From assembly GCA_023418535.1 (NCBI GenBank), contig JAEZZN010000078.1, positions 1 to 6,747 on the forward strand: a DNA stretch of 6,747 nucleotides. The letters are read 5' to 3'. Every line of letters starts with the position of its first letter. Within the stretch, counting starts at the first letter, position 1. The notes under the pieces are model-generated. The model was not told the origin of the DNA. It saw only the letters and a list, made by a program, of their open reading frames with translations, and did not search any database. Source of the DNA: Bacillota bacterium (lineage in GTDB: Bacteria > Bacillota_A > Clostridia > Tissierellales > Peptoniphilaceae). Below are positions 1 through 6,520 of the stretch, piece after piece. The position numbers and the translations under genes were made by a program.

Positions 1-254
1 GAAATATGATAAGTGTAAAAGATTGTATGAATAGAAGATTAAATCTTCAAACTTCACGACAATATGTTGGGATTTCTAATTTTGAATATGGAAAGCTTGA
101 AAAACTTGTAAATAAATTTACAATTGACGAACTTTTGCAGATTCACAGACTTTGTTATGAAAGTGAAATAATGCTCAAAACGTCAAAACGAACAATAGAA
201 GAATTAATTGAAAGAATAATATATGAGTTTTGTTTGGGGATTAGATTAAATTAA
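1..254 (+). CDS. holA: C-terminal part of a probable DNA polymerase III subunit delta (5' end outside window)
   Basis: The reading frame is open to the left edge (the codon before the first Met is AAT), so this is the 3' end of a longer gene; the ATG at position 6 is not taken as its start. The visible ~83 residues are alpha-helical and resemble the C-terminal collar domain of HolA/YqeN: a short helix, a GIS-type turn (GISNFEYGKLEKLVNKF), then a segment FTIDELLQIHRL and an acidic/hydrophobic helix with LKTSKRTIEELIERII, which corresponds to the family's usual 'D..LKTG..DPELALELL' ending. HolA loads the beta clamp as part of the clamp-loader complex. A holA gene next to rpsT is a common Firmicutes arrangement and supports the call. 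The lysine-threonine step is kept but the DPE part is diverged. The stop codon (252-254) lies inside the left arm of the shared terminator. The identity rests on a short fragment and gene order, so it is moderately sure. Confidence 0.6.
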   Translation, partial: NMISVKDCMNRRLNLQTSRQYVGISNFEYGKLEKLVNKFTIDELLQIHRLCYESEIMLKTSKRTIEELIERIIYEFCLGIRLN

Positions 255-287
255 TAAAAGGTGTATCGTGCGATACACCTTTTATTT
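252..287. terminator. Bidirectional intrinsic terminator between converging holA and rpsT
   Basis: Positions 252-268 and 271-287 form a perfect 17-bp inverted repeat around a 2-nt centre (core GGTGTATCG / CGATACACC). A- and T-runs flank the core on both sides, so either transcript ends in a stem followed by U-rich sequence. The left arm includes the stop codon of the upstream gene. The rpsT stop is 11 nt beyond the right arm. It suits termination of both converging transcripts. Confidence 0.9.
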
Positions 288-298
288 TATAATCTTTA

Positions 299-565
299 TT
301 ATGCTCTAGCTTCGTTTAATTTAACAGTTAATTTACTTAACTTTCTTGAAGCTGCATTATCATGAATAACACTTTTTGCAGCAGCTTTCTTTAATTTTTT
401 ATCTAATAATTTTAATAATTCGCTTGCATCATCTAATCTATTTTCTTCAATAGCTAAGTCAAATTTCTTAGTAAGTGTTTTTAATTCACTTTTCTTTGAT
501 TTATTTTTTAAAGTTTGTCTTTTTGTAACATCAATTCTTTTGATTGCAGATTTTATATTTGCCAT
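299..565 (-). CDS. rpsT: Small ribosomal subunit protein S20 (bS20)
   Basis: An 88-residue, Lys/Arg/Ala-rich basic protein starting MANIKSAIKRI, the characteristic N-terminus of S20, and ending with the helical stretch KKAAAKSVIHDNAASRKLSKL, which matches the family's 'A.kGviHkN.AaRkkSrL' signature. S20 is a primary 16S rRNA binding protein of the 30S body; it is a three-helix bundle and the length is typical (about 85-90 residues). The frame extends 17 codons further upstream, but the start at 565 is chosen because MANIKSA is the family start and an exact AGGAGGTG site lies 5 nt before it. The gene stands alone on the minus strand, with its own promoter (607-635) and terminator (252-287). 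Neighbouring holA is a usual partner in Firmicutes. Nothing looks truncated. Confidence 0.97.
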   Translation of the reverse strand: MANIKSAIKRIDVTKRQTLKNKSKKSELKTLTKKFDLAIEENRLDDASELLKLLDKKLKKAAAKSVIHDNAASRKLSKLTVKLNEARA

Positions 566-570
566 GAACT

Positions 571-578
571 CACCTCCT
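571..578 (-). promoter_or_regulatory. Ribosome binding site of rpsT
   Basis: The minus strand reads AGGAGGTG, a full match to the anti-Shine-Dalgarno core, 5 nt before the ATG at 565-563. It decides the start against an in-frame upstream alternative at 616. Confidence 0.93.
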
Positions 579-606
579 GTAATTAATCGTATAAATAACA
601 ACGATA

Positions 607-635
607 AGTATATCAAAGTGAGATGAAAAAAGCAA
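607..635 (-). promoter_or_regulatory. Sigma-A-type promoter of rpsT
   Basis: On the minus strand, TTGCTT (635-630) and TATACT (612-607) are separated by exactly 17 nt. Each hexamer is close to consensus (TTGACA / TATAAT). The implied transcript start near 600 gives a 5' leader of about 35 nt carrying the strong ribosome binding site. The call rests on motif and spacing only. Confidence 0.7.
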
Positions 636-675
636 GGATTTTTTTTTATATCTTGTTTAATAAATGCTATATAAA

Positions 676-684
676 TGATATAAT
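676..684 (+). promoter_or_regulatory. Extended -10 promoter for the lepB-lepB-lepA-hemW-like operon
   Basis: TGATATAAT is a perfect extended -10 element (TGnTATAAT), 30 nt before the first start codon. There is no good -35 hexamer at 17 nt; only TTGTTT (653-658) or similar at too long a spacing. Extended -10 promoters tolerate a weak -35. It is divergent from the rpsT promoter, with about 40 bases between the -35 of rpsT and this element. Confidence 0.65.
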
Positions 685-714
685 ACTATTATTGTTAAAA
701 GGAATGGAGTTGTT

Positions 715-1308
715 ATGAAAGACGATAGTTTAGAAAAAAAAGATAATGAAGAAGTATATGAAAATAACTTTGATAAAAAAAATGGAAATAAAAAACAGAT
801 GAGTGCAACTTTAGATTGGTTAGTCTCTATTGTAATAGCGGTAGTGATTGCGCTCTTGATAAAAACATATATATTTGAGCCTACCAGAATAGAAGGAAGT
901 TCTATGAATATGACACTACAGACCGAGGATAGAGTTATTGTTGATAAAATAGGAATGAAATTCAGAGAAATTAAAAGAGGTGATATAATTGTGATGGAAT
1001 ATGATACAGATCATGATTATATTAAAAGAATAATAGGTCTTCCAGGTGAAACTATACAAATAATTGATGGTAATGTGTATATAAATGGAGAATTATTTGA
1101 TGAACCTTACGCTTATGGAGAATATACTGATACGATAAATGGTTTTGAATGGCATTTAGAAGAAGATGAATATTTTGTAATGGGAGATAATAGGCAACCA
1201 GGTGGAAGCACGGATTCAAGAGTTTTTGGTCCTATTAATATAGATAAGATTCAAGGTGTGGCTAAGTTTAGATTTTGGCCGTTAGATAGCATAGGATTGA
1301 TAAAGTAG
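715..1308 (+). CDS. lepB: Type I signal peptidase, first of two tandem copies
   Basis: A 197-residue membrane-anchored serine protease that removes signal peptides from exported proteins on the outer face of the membrane. After a charged cytoplasmic N-terminus (residues 1-32), one transmembrane helix runs from about 34 to 53. Next is the box B motif GSSMNMTL with the nucleophile Ser63, then YIKRIIGLPGE with the general base Lys104, and the C-terminal box GDNR...STDSRVFG (158-172). One membrane span and about 200 residues are typical of Gram-positive SipS-type enzymes. The ATG at 715 has GGAG 5 nt upstream and follows the extended -10 promoter. The stop overlaps the next gene by 1 nt, so the two are translationally coupled. 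The usual Pro of SMxPTL is Met here. A second copy follows; which one is the main enzyme cannot be told. The product is very sure, but the symbol (lepB or sip) is conventional. Confidence 0.95.
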   Translation: MKDDSLEKKDNEEVYENNFDKKNGNKKQMSATLDWLVSIVIAVVIALLIKTYIFEPTRIEGSSMNMTLQTEDRVIVDKIGMKFREIKRGDIIVMEYDTDHDYIKRIIGLPGETIQIIDGNVYINGELFDEPYAYGEYTDTINGFEWHLEEDEYFVMGDNRQPGGSTDSRVFGPINIDKIQGVAKFRFWPLDSIGLIK

Positions 1309-1856
1309 TGGATGAGAGAATTTTAAGAAAAAGAAGAAAAAGACAATCAAATAAAGTTAAAAAGATTAAAAGAGTATTTACTTATATAATTCTTATAATG
1401 ATAATAATAATTTTGACAGCCTTGATAGTAGACAGATTTTTTATTTCGATAGTTACAATTGAAGGGAATTCTATGCAAAGGACATTTTATGAAGGCGACA
1501 AAATTTTGGTTAAGAAATTTAATATAGATACTAAGGATGTTAAACAAGATGATATCATTTATTTTGAAGGAGATGACAATAGATTTTATGTAAAGCGAGT
1601 TATTGGTCTTCCTGGAGATATTGTTGAAGTTATAAATGATAAAATATTTATAAATGGAAAACAAAAAATAGAGGATTACACTAGAGGAGATGAAACTCAA
1701 GTTTATGATCAAAATAAATGGTTTGTTGGAGATGATGAGTTTTTTGTACTAGGAGATAATAGATATAGAGATTTATCGAAAGATTCAAGATTGTTTGGGA
1801 CAATAAATATTAATCAAATAAAAGGTATATATATATCGAATATTAGCGAAAGGTAA
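1308..1856 (+). CDS. lepB: Type I signal peptidase, second tandem copy
   Basis: A 182-residue paralogue of the preceding protein. A strongly basic N-terminus (RKRRKRQ... to about residue 22) precedes one transmembrane helix at about 24-46. All catalytic boxes are present: GNSMQRTF with nucleophile Ser55, [12 protein letters not shown] with general base Lys96, and [16 protein letters not shown] (149-164). It should therefore be active, cleaving signal peptides outside the membrane. The start is GTG at 1308, sharing one base with the TAG stop of the first copy; AGGA at 1293-1296 is a distant ribosome binding site, and the next Met in frame lies inside the membrane helix, so GTG is the only sensible start. 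Like its neighbour it lacks the Pro in SMxPTL (Arg here). The C-terminus is shorter. The two proteins are clearly diverged rather than recently duplicated, which may mean different substrate preferences; that is inference. lepA follows after 2 nt. Confidence 0.94.
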   Translation: MDERILRKRRKRQSNKVKKIKRVFTYIILIMIIIILTALIVDRFFISIVTIEGNSMQRTFYEGDKILVKKFNIDTKDVKQDDIIYFEGDDNRFYVKRVIGLPGDIVEVINDKIFINGKQKIEDYTRGDETQVYDQNKWFVGDDEFFVLGDNRYRDLSKDSRLFGTININQIKGIYISNISER

Positions 1857-1858
1857 TT

Positions 1859-3676
1859 ATGGACATAAAAAAAGATAATATAAGAAATTTTTCTATAATA
1901 GCACATATAGATCATGGTAAATCTACGCTTGCGGATAGATTAATAGAAGAAACTGGGTCTATATCTCAAAGAGAAATGAGTGATAGGCTTTTAGACAGTA
2001 TGGATTTAGAGAAAGAGAGAGGAATTACTATAAAACTTAAAGCTGTAAAAATATTTTACGATGCTTTAGATGGTGAGAGATATATTCTTAATTTAATCGA
2101 TACTCCAGGTCATGTCGACTTTAACTATGAAGTTTCAAGATCTTTAGCAGCTTGCGAAGGAGCTTTGCTGATAGTTGATGCTACTCAAGGTGTTGAAGCT
2201 CAAACTCTTGCAAATACTTATTTAGCAATAGATCAAGATTTAGAAATAATTCCTGTGATAAACAAAATAGATCTTCCTTCAGCTAGAATAGATGAAGTAA
2301 AGGAAGAGATTGAAGAGATTTTAGCTATGGATACTGACGGAATACCTGAAGTATCAGCTAAAGAAGGAATTAATATTAGAGATGTATTAGAAGCTATAGT
2401 GAACAAAATACCTGCTCCAACAGGAGATGATGATGCTCCTCTACAAGCTTTGATTTTTGACTCATATTATGACTCATACAGAGGTGTTGTGATGTATGTA
2501 AGAGTTAAAGAAGGTAAGATAACTCCTGGAATGGATATTAAAATGATGTCGACAGGAGCAGAATTTGAAGTAACACAAGTAGGTTATTCTATGAAAGGTG
2601 AATATCCTACAAGAGAGATTGTTGCAGGTGATGTAGGTTATGTAGTAGCTTCAATTAAAGATATTAAACAAGCTCAAGTAGGTGATACAGTCACATCTGT
2701 AGATAATCCTGCCAAAGAACCACTTCCAGGTTATAAGAAGGCTTTACCAATGGTTTATTCTGGTTTATATCCAGCGGAAGGAGAATCTTACGCAAATATA
2801 AGAGAAGCACTTGAAAAGCTTAAAGTAAATGATGCTGCTTTAGATTTTGAAGCTGAAACATCAGCAGCTTTAGGTTATGGTTTTAGAACAGGATTCTTAG
2901 GTCTGCTTCACATGGAAATTATAGAAGAAAGGCTCGATAGAGAATTTAATTTAGATATTATAGCTACAGCGCCATCAGTTATTTATAAAGTGCATTTAAA
3001 TAGTGGCGAAGTTGTAGATATTCAAAATCCAACAGATTTCCCAGATCAAACTAAAATAGATTATGTTGAAGAACCTCTTGTAATGGCTTCTATCATGACT
3101 CCTGAGGAATATATAGGAACAATTATGGAGCTATGTCAAGATAGAAGAGGTATATTTACTGATATGAGCTATTTAGATAAACATAGAGTGACTATAAAGT
3201 ATATTTTACCGCTTAATGAGGTTATATATGACTTCTTTGATGCGTTAAAATCTAGAACAAGAGGTTATGCTTCATTTGATTATGATTTTTACGAATACTC
3301 CAGATCAGAGTTAGTAAAGCTTGAAATATTGTTAAATGGAGAGTCTGTCGATGCTTTAGCTATTATAGTTCACAAAGATAAGGCGTATGAAAGAGGAAGA
3401 AAAATAGCTTCTAAATTAAAAGAAGAGATACCAAAACATCAATTTACTATTCCTATACAAGCAGCTATTGGAGCTAAAATTATTGCTAGAGAAACTGTAA
3501 GTGCGTATAGAAAAGACGTAATTGCTAAATGTTATGGTGGTGATATTTCACGTAAGAGAAAATTATTAGAAAAACAAAAAGAAGGTAAGAAACGTATGCG
3601 TTCAGTAGGAAAGGTACAAGTTCCGCAAGATGCATTCTTATCAGTGTTAAAATATGATGAAAGTGAGACGAAATAA
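1859..3676 (+). CDS. lepA: Elongation factor 4 (LepA), ribosome-associated GTPase
   Basis: A 605-residue translational GTPase that acts on the ribosome; the family has been linked to back-translocation and 30S assembly. The G domain shows G1 AHIDHGKST (15-23), the switch region ERGITIK (53-59), G3 DTPGH (81-85) with the catalytic-type His85, and G4 NKID (135-138). Domain II and the elongation-factor-like alpha/beta domains follow, including GFGF-like [16 protein letters not shown] and TRGYASFDY. The LepA-specific C-terminal domain ends with [22 protein letters not shown] and [11 protein letters not shown], the hallmark that separates LepA from EF-G. Length is normal (E. coli 599). The ATG at 1859 has GAAAGG 5 nt upstream and lies 2 nt after the signal peptidase stop. 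The HemW-like gene starts 4 nt downstream. lepA next to hemW and hrcA is a widely conserved arrangement. No damage is seen. Confidence 0.98.
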   Translation: MDIKKDNIRNFSIIAHIDHGKSTLADRLIEETGSISQREMSDRLLDSMDLEKERGITIKLKAVKIFYDALDGERYILNLIDTPGHVDFNYEVSRSLAACEGALLIVDATQGVEAQTLANTYLAIDQDLEIIPVINKIDLPSARIDEVKEEIEEILAMDTDGIPEVSAKEGINIRDVLEAIVNKIPAPTGDDDAPLQALIFDSYYDSYRGVVMYVRVKEGKITPGMDIKMMSTGAEFEVTQVGYSMKGEYPTREIVAGDVGYVVASIKDIKQAQVGDTVTSVDNPAKEPLPGYKKALPMVYSGLYPAEGESYANIREALEKLKVNDAALDFEAETSAALGYGFRTGFLGLLHMEIIEERLDREFNLDIIATAPSVIYKVHLNSGEVVDIQNPTDFPDQTKIDYVEEPLVMASIMTPEEYIGTIMELCQDRRGIFTDMSYLDKHRVTIKYILPLNEVIYDFFDALKSRTRGYASFDYDFYEYSRSELVKLEILLNGESVDALAIIVHKDKAYERGRKIASKLKEEIPKHQFTIPIQAAIGAKIIARETVSAYRKDVIAKCYGGDISRKRKLLEKQKEGKKRMRSVGKVQVPQDAFLSVLKYDESETK

Positions 3677-3680
3677 ATTT

Positions 3681-4793
3681 ATGATAGATAGTTTTGGTTT
3701 ATATATTCATGTTCCATTCAGAATATATAAACATAATTATAGCGGGACGCTATCTCACTTTAATATGGATTTTAAAATAAGACCATATTTTAAAGCTCTA
3801 ATAAACGAATTAAAACTATATAAACATAAAAATTATATTATAGACTCTATCTATATTGGGGGCGGAAATCCTTCATGTGTGGATGAAATGTATATTGTGG
3901 ATGTTTTGAATTATATTTATGATAATTTTAATGTCCTTGATAATTGTGAAAAGACTATTGAAATAATTCCAACTACACCTGAATATATGATAAAAGCATA
4001 TATTCGGGCTGGGATAAATAGATTTTCAATAAAAGCAATTACTTTTGATAAAGTAGGACTTGAAAATTTAGATATAGAACATGATAAATTCGATATAATA
4101 CAAATTGTGAAAATTTTAAGAAGAAATAATATTAACAATATTAATTTTGATATGTATTTTCCATATACTGGACAAACGGTAGATTTAGCAAAGTTGGATT
4201 TGAAATATATTGAAAAGTTAAATATCCCTCATGTTTCCTTATATACATTAAGAACAGATGAAGAATTAATTCCTAAAATTGAACAACTGAATAAAGAAGA
4301 TAAGTTAGAGTTTGAAATTTTAGAAACATTTTCAGAGAAATTAACTAATAAAGGATATATTCATTATGAAATAAATCATTTTGCAAAACCAGGTTATAGA
4401 TCTTATCATAATATAAAATATTGGAATTTAAATAATTTTATAGGAGTTGGTTTAGGATCTGGCAGTTTTATAGATGGTGTATTTTATAAAAATGAAATTG
4501 AATTCGATAAATACTTTTATTCAATAAAAGAGGAAAAATTACCTTATCGAATAATCGAAAAGTGGACAAAAGAAGATTATGAAAAAAACTATATAATATC
4601 AAAAATGGGAATGATAGAAGGAGTAAGTATTCAAGAATTCAATAAAAAGTTTGGAATAGATTTTTTAACAAAATATAAATCTGAACTTGATAAATTTATA
4701 AAGGAAAATATTATTGAAATAAAAGGAGATAGAGTAAAATTTACTAAAGAAGGAGTATATTACTCGAATAGATTTTATATGGAGATAATATAA
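3681..4793 (+). CDS. HemW-family protein that has lost the radical-SAM iron-sulfur motif
   Basis: A 370-residue protein in the conserved hemW slot between lepA and hrcA. It aligns by eye along the whole HemW length: LYIHVPF at the N-terminus, IYIGGGNPS (57-65, usually GGGTPS), YEINHFAKPGY (229-239), HNIKYW (243-248, the conserved HNxxYW motif) and the C-terminal HemW domain from about 310. HemW is a heme chaperone of the radical-SAM superfamily. Here the cluster motif CxxxCxxC after HVPF reads Arg14-x3-His18-x2-Ser21; the only cysteines are 66 and 89. Other core motifs also differ: S116-I-K-A-I-T-F where S-I-G-V-Q-S-F is usual, P161-Y-T-G-Q-T for G-L-P-G-Q-T, and Gly261 for the His of GAHS. 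It therefore should not bind a 4Fe-4S cluster in the usual way. The frame is intact, arguing for retained function. Start: ATG 3681 fits the family's N-terminus; in-frame ATGs at 3654 and 3657 would overlap lepA. No good ribosome binding site is visible, so coupling to lepA is likely. Confidence 0.85.
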   Translation: MIDSFGLYIHVPFRIYKHNYSGTLSHFNMDFKIRPYFKALINELKLYKHKNYIIDSIYIGGGNPSCVDEMYIVDVLNYIYDNFNVLDNCEKTIEIIPTTPEYMIKAYIRAGINRFSIKAITFDKVGLENLDIEHDKFDIIQIVKILRRNNINNINFDMYFPYTGQTVDLAKLDLKYIEKLNIPHVSLYTLRTDEELIPKIEQLNKEDKLEFEILETFSEKLTNKGYIHYEINHFAKPGYRSYHNIKYWNLNNFIGVGLGSGSFIDGVFYKNEIEFDKYFYSIKEEKLPYRIIEKWTKEDYEKNYIISKMGMIEGVSIQEFNKKFGIDFLTKYKSELDKFIKENIIEIKGDRVKFTKEGVYYSNRFYMEII

Positions 4794-4798
4794 TAAGT

Positions 4799-4830
4799 AA
4801 AAGATGGTATAAAACATATCATCTTTTTTT
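4799..4830 (+). terminator. Intrinsic terminator after the lepB-lepA operon
   Basis: Arms 4799-4810 and 4816-4827 form a 12-bp stem with one G-U pair and a 5-nt AAAAC loop; the right arm runs into a T-run to 4830. It lies 6 nt after the stop of the HemW-like gene and separates that operon from the heat-shock operon. Confidence 0.9.
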
Positions 4831-4889
4831 ATTTAAACTGTAATAGAAACTACTAAATTAGAATAAATTATTTTTTTTATTAAAACTTG

Positions 4890-4917
4890 TTGACATTTAT
4901 CCAAATAATGGTATACT
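4890..4917 (+). promoter_or_regulatory. Sigma-A promoter of the hrcA-grpE heat-shock operon
   Basis: A perfect -35 TTGACA (4890-4895) and a -10 TATACT (4912-4917) are 16 nt apart, with an A/T-rich run just upstream (about 4861-4885) that could act as an UP element. The predicted transcript start (about 4923-4925) falls inside the CIRCE operator, the usual arrangement for HrcA repression. Confidence 0.88.
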
Positions 4918-4921
4918 ATTA

Positions 4922-4948
4922 TTAGCACTCGAAGAGATTGAGTGACAA
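4922..4948 (+). promoter_or_regulatory. CIRCE operator (HrcA binding site)
   Basis: TTAGCACTC, nine bases, then GAGTGACAA. The consensus CIRCE is TTAGCACTC-N9-GAGTGCTAA, so the left arm is perfect and the right arm differs at two positions. It sits directly after the -10 box and 28 nt before the hrcA start, so bound HrcA would block initiation. Autoregulation follows from established knowledge of CIRCE. Confidence 0.93.
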
Positions 4949-4963
4949 CAACGAAAAAATGTA

Positions 4964-4971
4964 AGAAAGGA
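4964..4971 (+). promoter_or_regulatory. Ribosome binding site deciding the hrcA start
   Basis: AGAAAGGA ends 5 nt before the ATG at 4977. The earlier ATG at 4971 overlaps this site and so cannot use it, which favours the second ATG. Confidence 0.75.
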
Positions 4972-4976
4972 TGATT

Positions 4977-5996
4977 ATGGATCAACGTAAGGTTAAAATA
5001 TTAAATTCGATAATAAAATCATATATAGAATCTAAAGAGCCTGTTGGTTCAAGATCTCTTTCTAAAGTTAGTGATATAGGCGTAAGTGCCTCAACTATAA
5101 GAAATGAAATGAGTGACCTAGAAGAACTGGGGTATTTAGAAAAATTACACAGTTCATCAGGTAGAATACCTTCTAATAGAGGGTACAGATTATATGTTGA
5201 TGCTTTATTATCAAATGAAATACCGTTTGAAATTGGTCCTAAGAGATTATTCAATATGGATAATTTCAAGGATACCAGTGAATTAGATAATGTTATAAGA
5301 AATGCTACTAAGATGCTTGCTTATAATACAGGTTATACTGGATTGGCGATGATACCTGAAATGAATAAAATTTATCTAAAATATATTAATATAGTAGCTT
5401 TAACTCCAAGAGATCTAGTTATTATCTATATTTATAATTCTAAAGAAGTTATAAATGATAGTATAAGATTAAGAAACCCAGTTGATAATGGAACTGTTGA
5501 TTTAATTAATAGTTTACTTAATTCAACATTATTAGATAAAAATTATGAAGATATTTTAGAAGCATTAAATTCAAATGTATATGATATATTAAGACAAAAA
5601 CATCATGCGTTAAACGAAATAGTATCGGTAATTGCTAATACGACTAAAGAAAATTCTAAAGCGAAAATAGTATTTGAAGGTCTTTCAAATATGTTTTTAT
5701 ACAACGATGATACTATAGAAAATAACCAGAACTTAATAAATTATCTTAAAGCTGAAGATTCTTTAATGGATTTATTAGCGGACAATATGGATTCTGATTT
5801 ACAGGTATATATAGGAGATGAAATCGGAATAGAAGAATTTGATAACTTTAGCATTATTACAATGACTTTTAGAAATCATGAAGGAATAAAAGGTAAGATA
5901 GGTGTACTTGGTCCAAACAATATGCGTTATGACAAGGTTATTGCAGATATTGTATTAATAAATAAATATATTAATGGACATATAGAAAGAAGGTAG
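4977..5996 (+). CDS. hrcA: Heat-inducible transcription repressor HrcA
   Basis: A 339-residue repressor that binds CIRCE operators and is kept active by GroEL in known systems. The N-terminal winged-helix domain (about 1-75) is clear: RKVKILNSIIKSYIESKEPVG, then SASTIRNEMSDLEELGYLE (38-56) as the recognition region, and HSSSGRIPSNRGYRLYVD (58-75), close to the family's HTSAGRIPTDKGYR. The middle and C-terminal GAF-like part ends with VYIGDEIGIEEFDNFSIITMTFR and a KIGVLGPNNMRYDKVIADI segment, the usual HrcA closing motif. Length is typical (about 340). The ATG at 4977 is preferred over 4971 because of ribosome binding site spacing; the difference is two residues. It is the first gene of the operon behind a sigma-A promoter and CIRCE, so it most likely represses itself. 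grpE follows 2 nt after the stop. Confidence 0.97.
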   Translation: MDQRKVKILNSIIKSYIESKEPVGSRSLSKVSDIGVSASTIRNEMSDLEELGYLEKLHSSSGRIPSNRGYRLYVDALLSNEIPFEIGPKRLFNMDNFKDTSELDNVIRNATKMLAYNTGYTGLAMIPEMNKIYLKYINIVALTPRDLVIIYIYNSKEVINDSIRLRNPVDNGTVDLINSLLNSTLLDKNYEDILEALNSNVYDILRQKHHALNEIVSVIANTTKENSKAKIVFEGLSNMFLYNDDTIENNQNLINYLKAEDSLMDLLADNMDSDLQVYIGDEIGIEEFDNFSIITMTFRNHEGIKGKIGVLGPNNMRYDKVIADIVLINKYINGHIERR

Positions 5997-5998
5997 AA

Positions 5999-6520
5999 AT
6001 GGATGAAAAAGAAAAAGATTTAGAAGATACGAAAGAGGTTTTAGAAGAAGAAATTCAAGAAGAAGAAATTCAAGAAGAAACAGAAGAAGTATCAGAAGAA
6101 AATAAAGAAATAGAAAAAGTAAAAGATTCATATTTAAGACTTCAAGCAGATTTTACAAATTACAGAAATAGACAGGAAAAAGAGAAAGAAGATATTTACA
6201 AATATGCTTCCGAAAAATTAGTTACTAAACTATTATCGGTGATAGATAATTTAGACAGAGCTCTAAATGAAGTTGAAGAGAAGGATGCTTTTACAGAAGG
6301 AATCGAATTAGTTAGAGAAGAGTTTTTAAATATATTAAAACAAGAAGGATTGGAAGAAATAAAATCTGATGGAGAATTATTTGATGCGAATAAACATCAT
6401 GCAGTATTTATGGAAGAATCAGACGAAGTAGAATCTGGTCACATAATTGAAACTTTCCAAAAGGGATATATGTTAAACGGTAAAGTTATAAGACCTGCAA
6501 TGGTAAAGGTAAGCGAATGA
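5999..6520 (+). CDS. grpE: Nucleotide exchange factor GrpE (DnaK co-chaperone)
   Basis: A 173-residue cytoplasmic dimer that releases ADP from DnaK. An acidic, Glu-rich, low-complexity N-terminus (1-35) leads into the long coiled-coil helix (KVKDSYLRLQADFTNYRNR, about 40-58, continuing to about 80), with the family pattern RLQADF.NYR. A linker (LLSVIDNLDRAL, 78-89) precedes the beta-wing domain: LFDANKHHAVF (127-137) and the signature FQKGYMLNGKVIRPAMVKVS (153-172). The length is within the normal range. AAGAAGG ends 5 nt before the ATG; the gap to hrcA is 2 nt, so the pair is coupled under CIRCE control. The final four codons (GTA AGC GAA TGA) are the first 12 bases of the 120-bp tandem repeat that follows, although the protein ends at the normal family position. 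No terminator is visible after it, and dnaK, the usual next gene, does not follow directly. Confidence 0.97.
   Translation: MDEKEKDLEDTKEVLEEEIQEEEIQEETEEVSEENKEIEKVKDSYLRLQADFTNYRNRQEKEKEDIYKYASEKLVTKLLSVIDNLDRALNEVEEKDAFTEGIELVREEFLNILKQEGLEEIKSDGELFDANKHHAVFMEESDEVESGHIIETFQKGYMLNGKVIRPAMVKVSE
6044..6073 (+). repeat. Two exact 15-bp in-frame repeats in the acidic tail of grpE
   Basis: Units GAAGAAGAAATTCAA at 6044-6058 and 6059-6073 encode EEEIQ twice (residues 16-25), followed by a partial third unit. They sit in the poorly conserved, disordered N-terminus of GrpE, where length change should be tolerated. This is a simple slippage-type repeat. Confidence 0.85.

Noticed and set aside
566..616. 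Seventeen-residue N-terminal extension of S20
   Set aside because: It would translate through the perfect AGGAGGTG site and the transcript leader; the S20 family begins at MANIKSA.
621..650. Possible terminator formed by the A-run (626-631) and T-run (639-647) upstream of the first signal peptidase gene
   Set aside because: No GC stem joins the runs, and the region is occupied by the -35 of the rpsT promoter.
1347..1712. Minus-strand open frame of 121 codons opposite the second signal peptidase
   Set aside because: It is antisense to a gene with clear catalytic motifs, has Ile/Asn/Tyr/Phe-rich composition typical of reverse-read AT-rich coding DNA, and resembles no known protein.
3654..3680. 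Nine-codon upstream extension of the HemW-like gene (ATG at 3654 or 3657)
   Set aside because: It would overlap lepA, adds residues absent from the family's N-terminus and has no better ribosome binding site than the ATG at 3681.
3917..4138. Minus-strand open frame of 73 codons opposite the HemW-like gene
   Set aside because: Shadow of an intact sense gene with full-length family similarity; no ribosome binding site or motif seen.
4982..5269. Minus-strand open frame of 95 codons opposite the hrcA DNA-binding domain
   Set aside because: The sense frame encodes the conserved winged helix; the antisense protein shows no recognisable domain.
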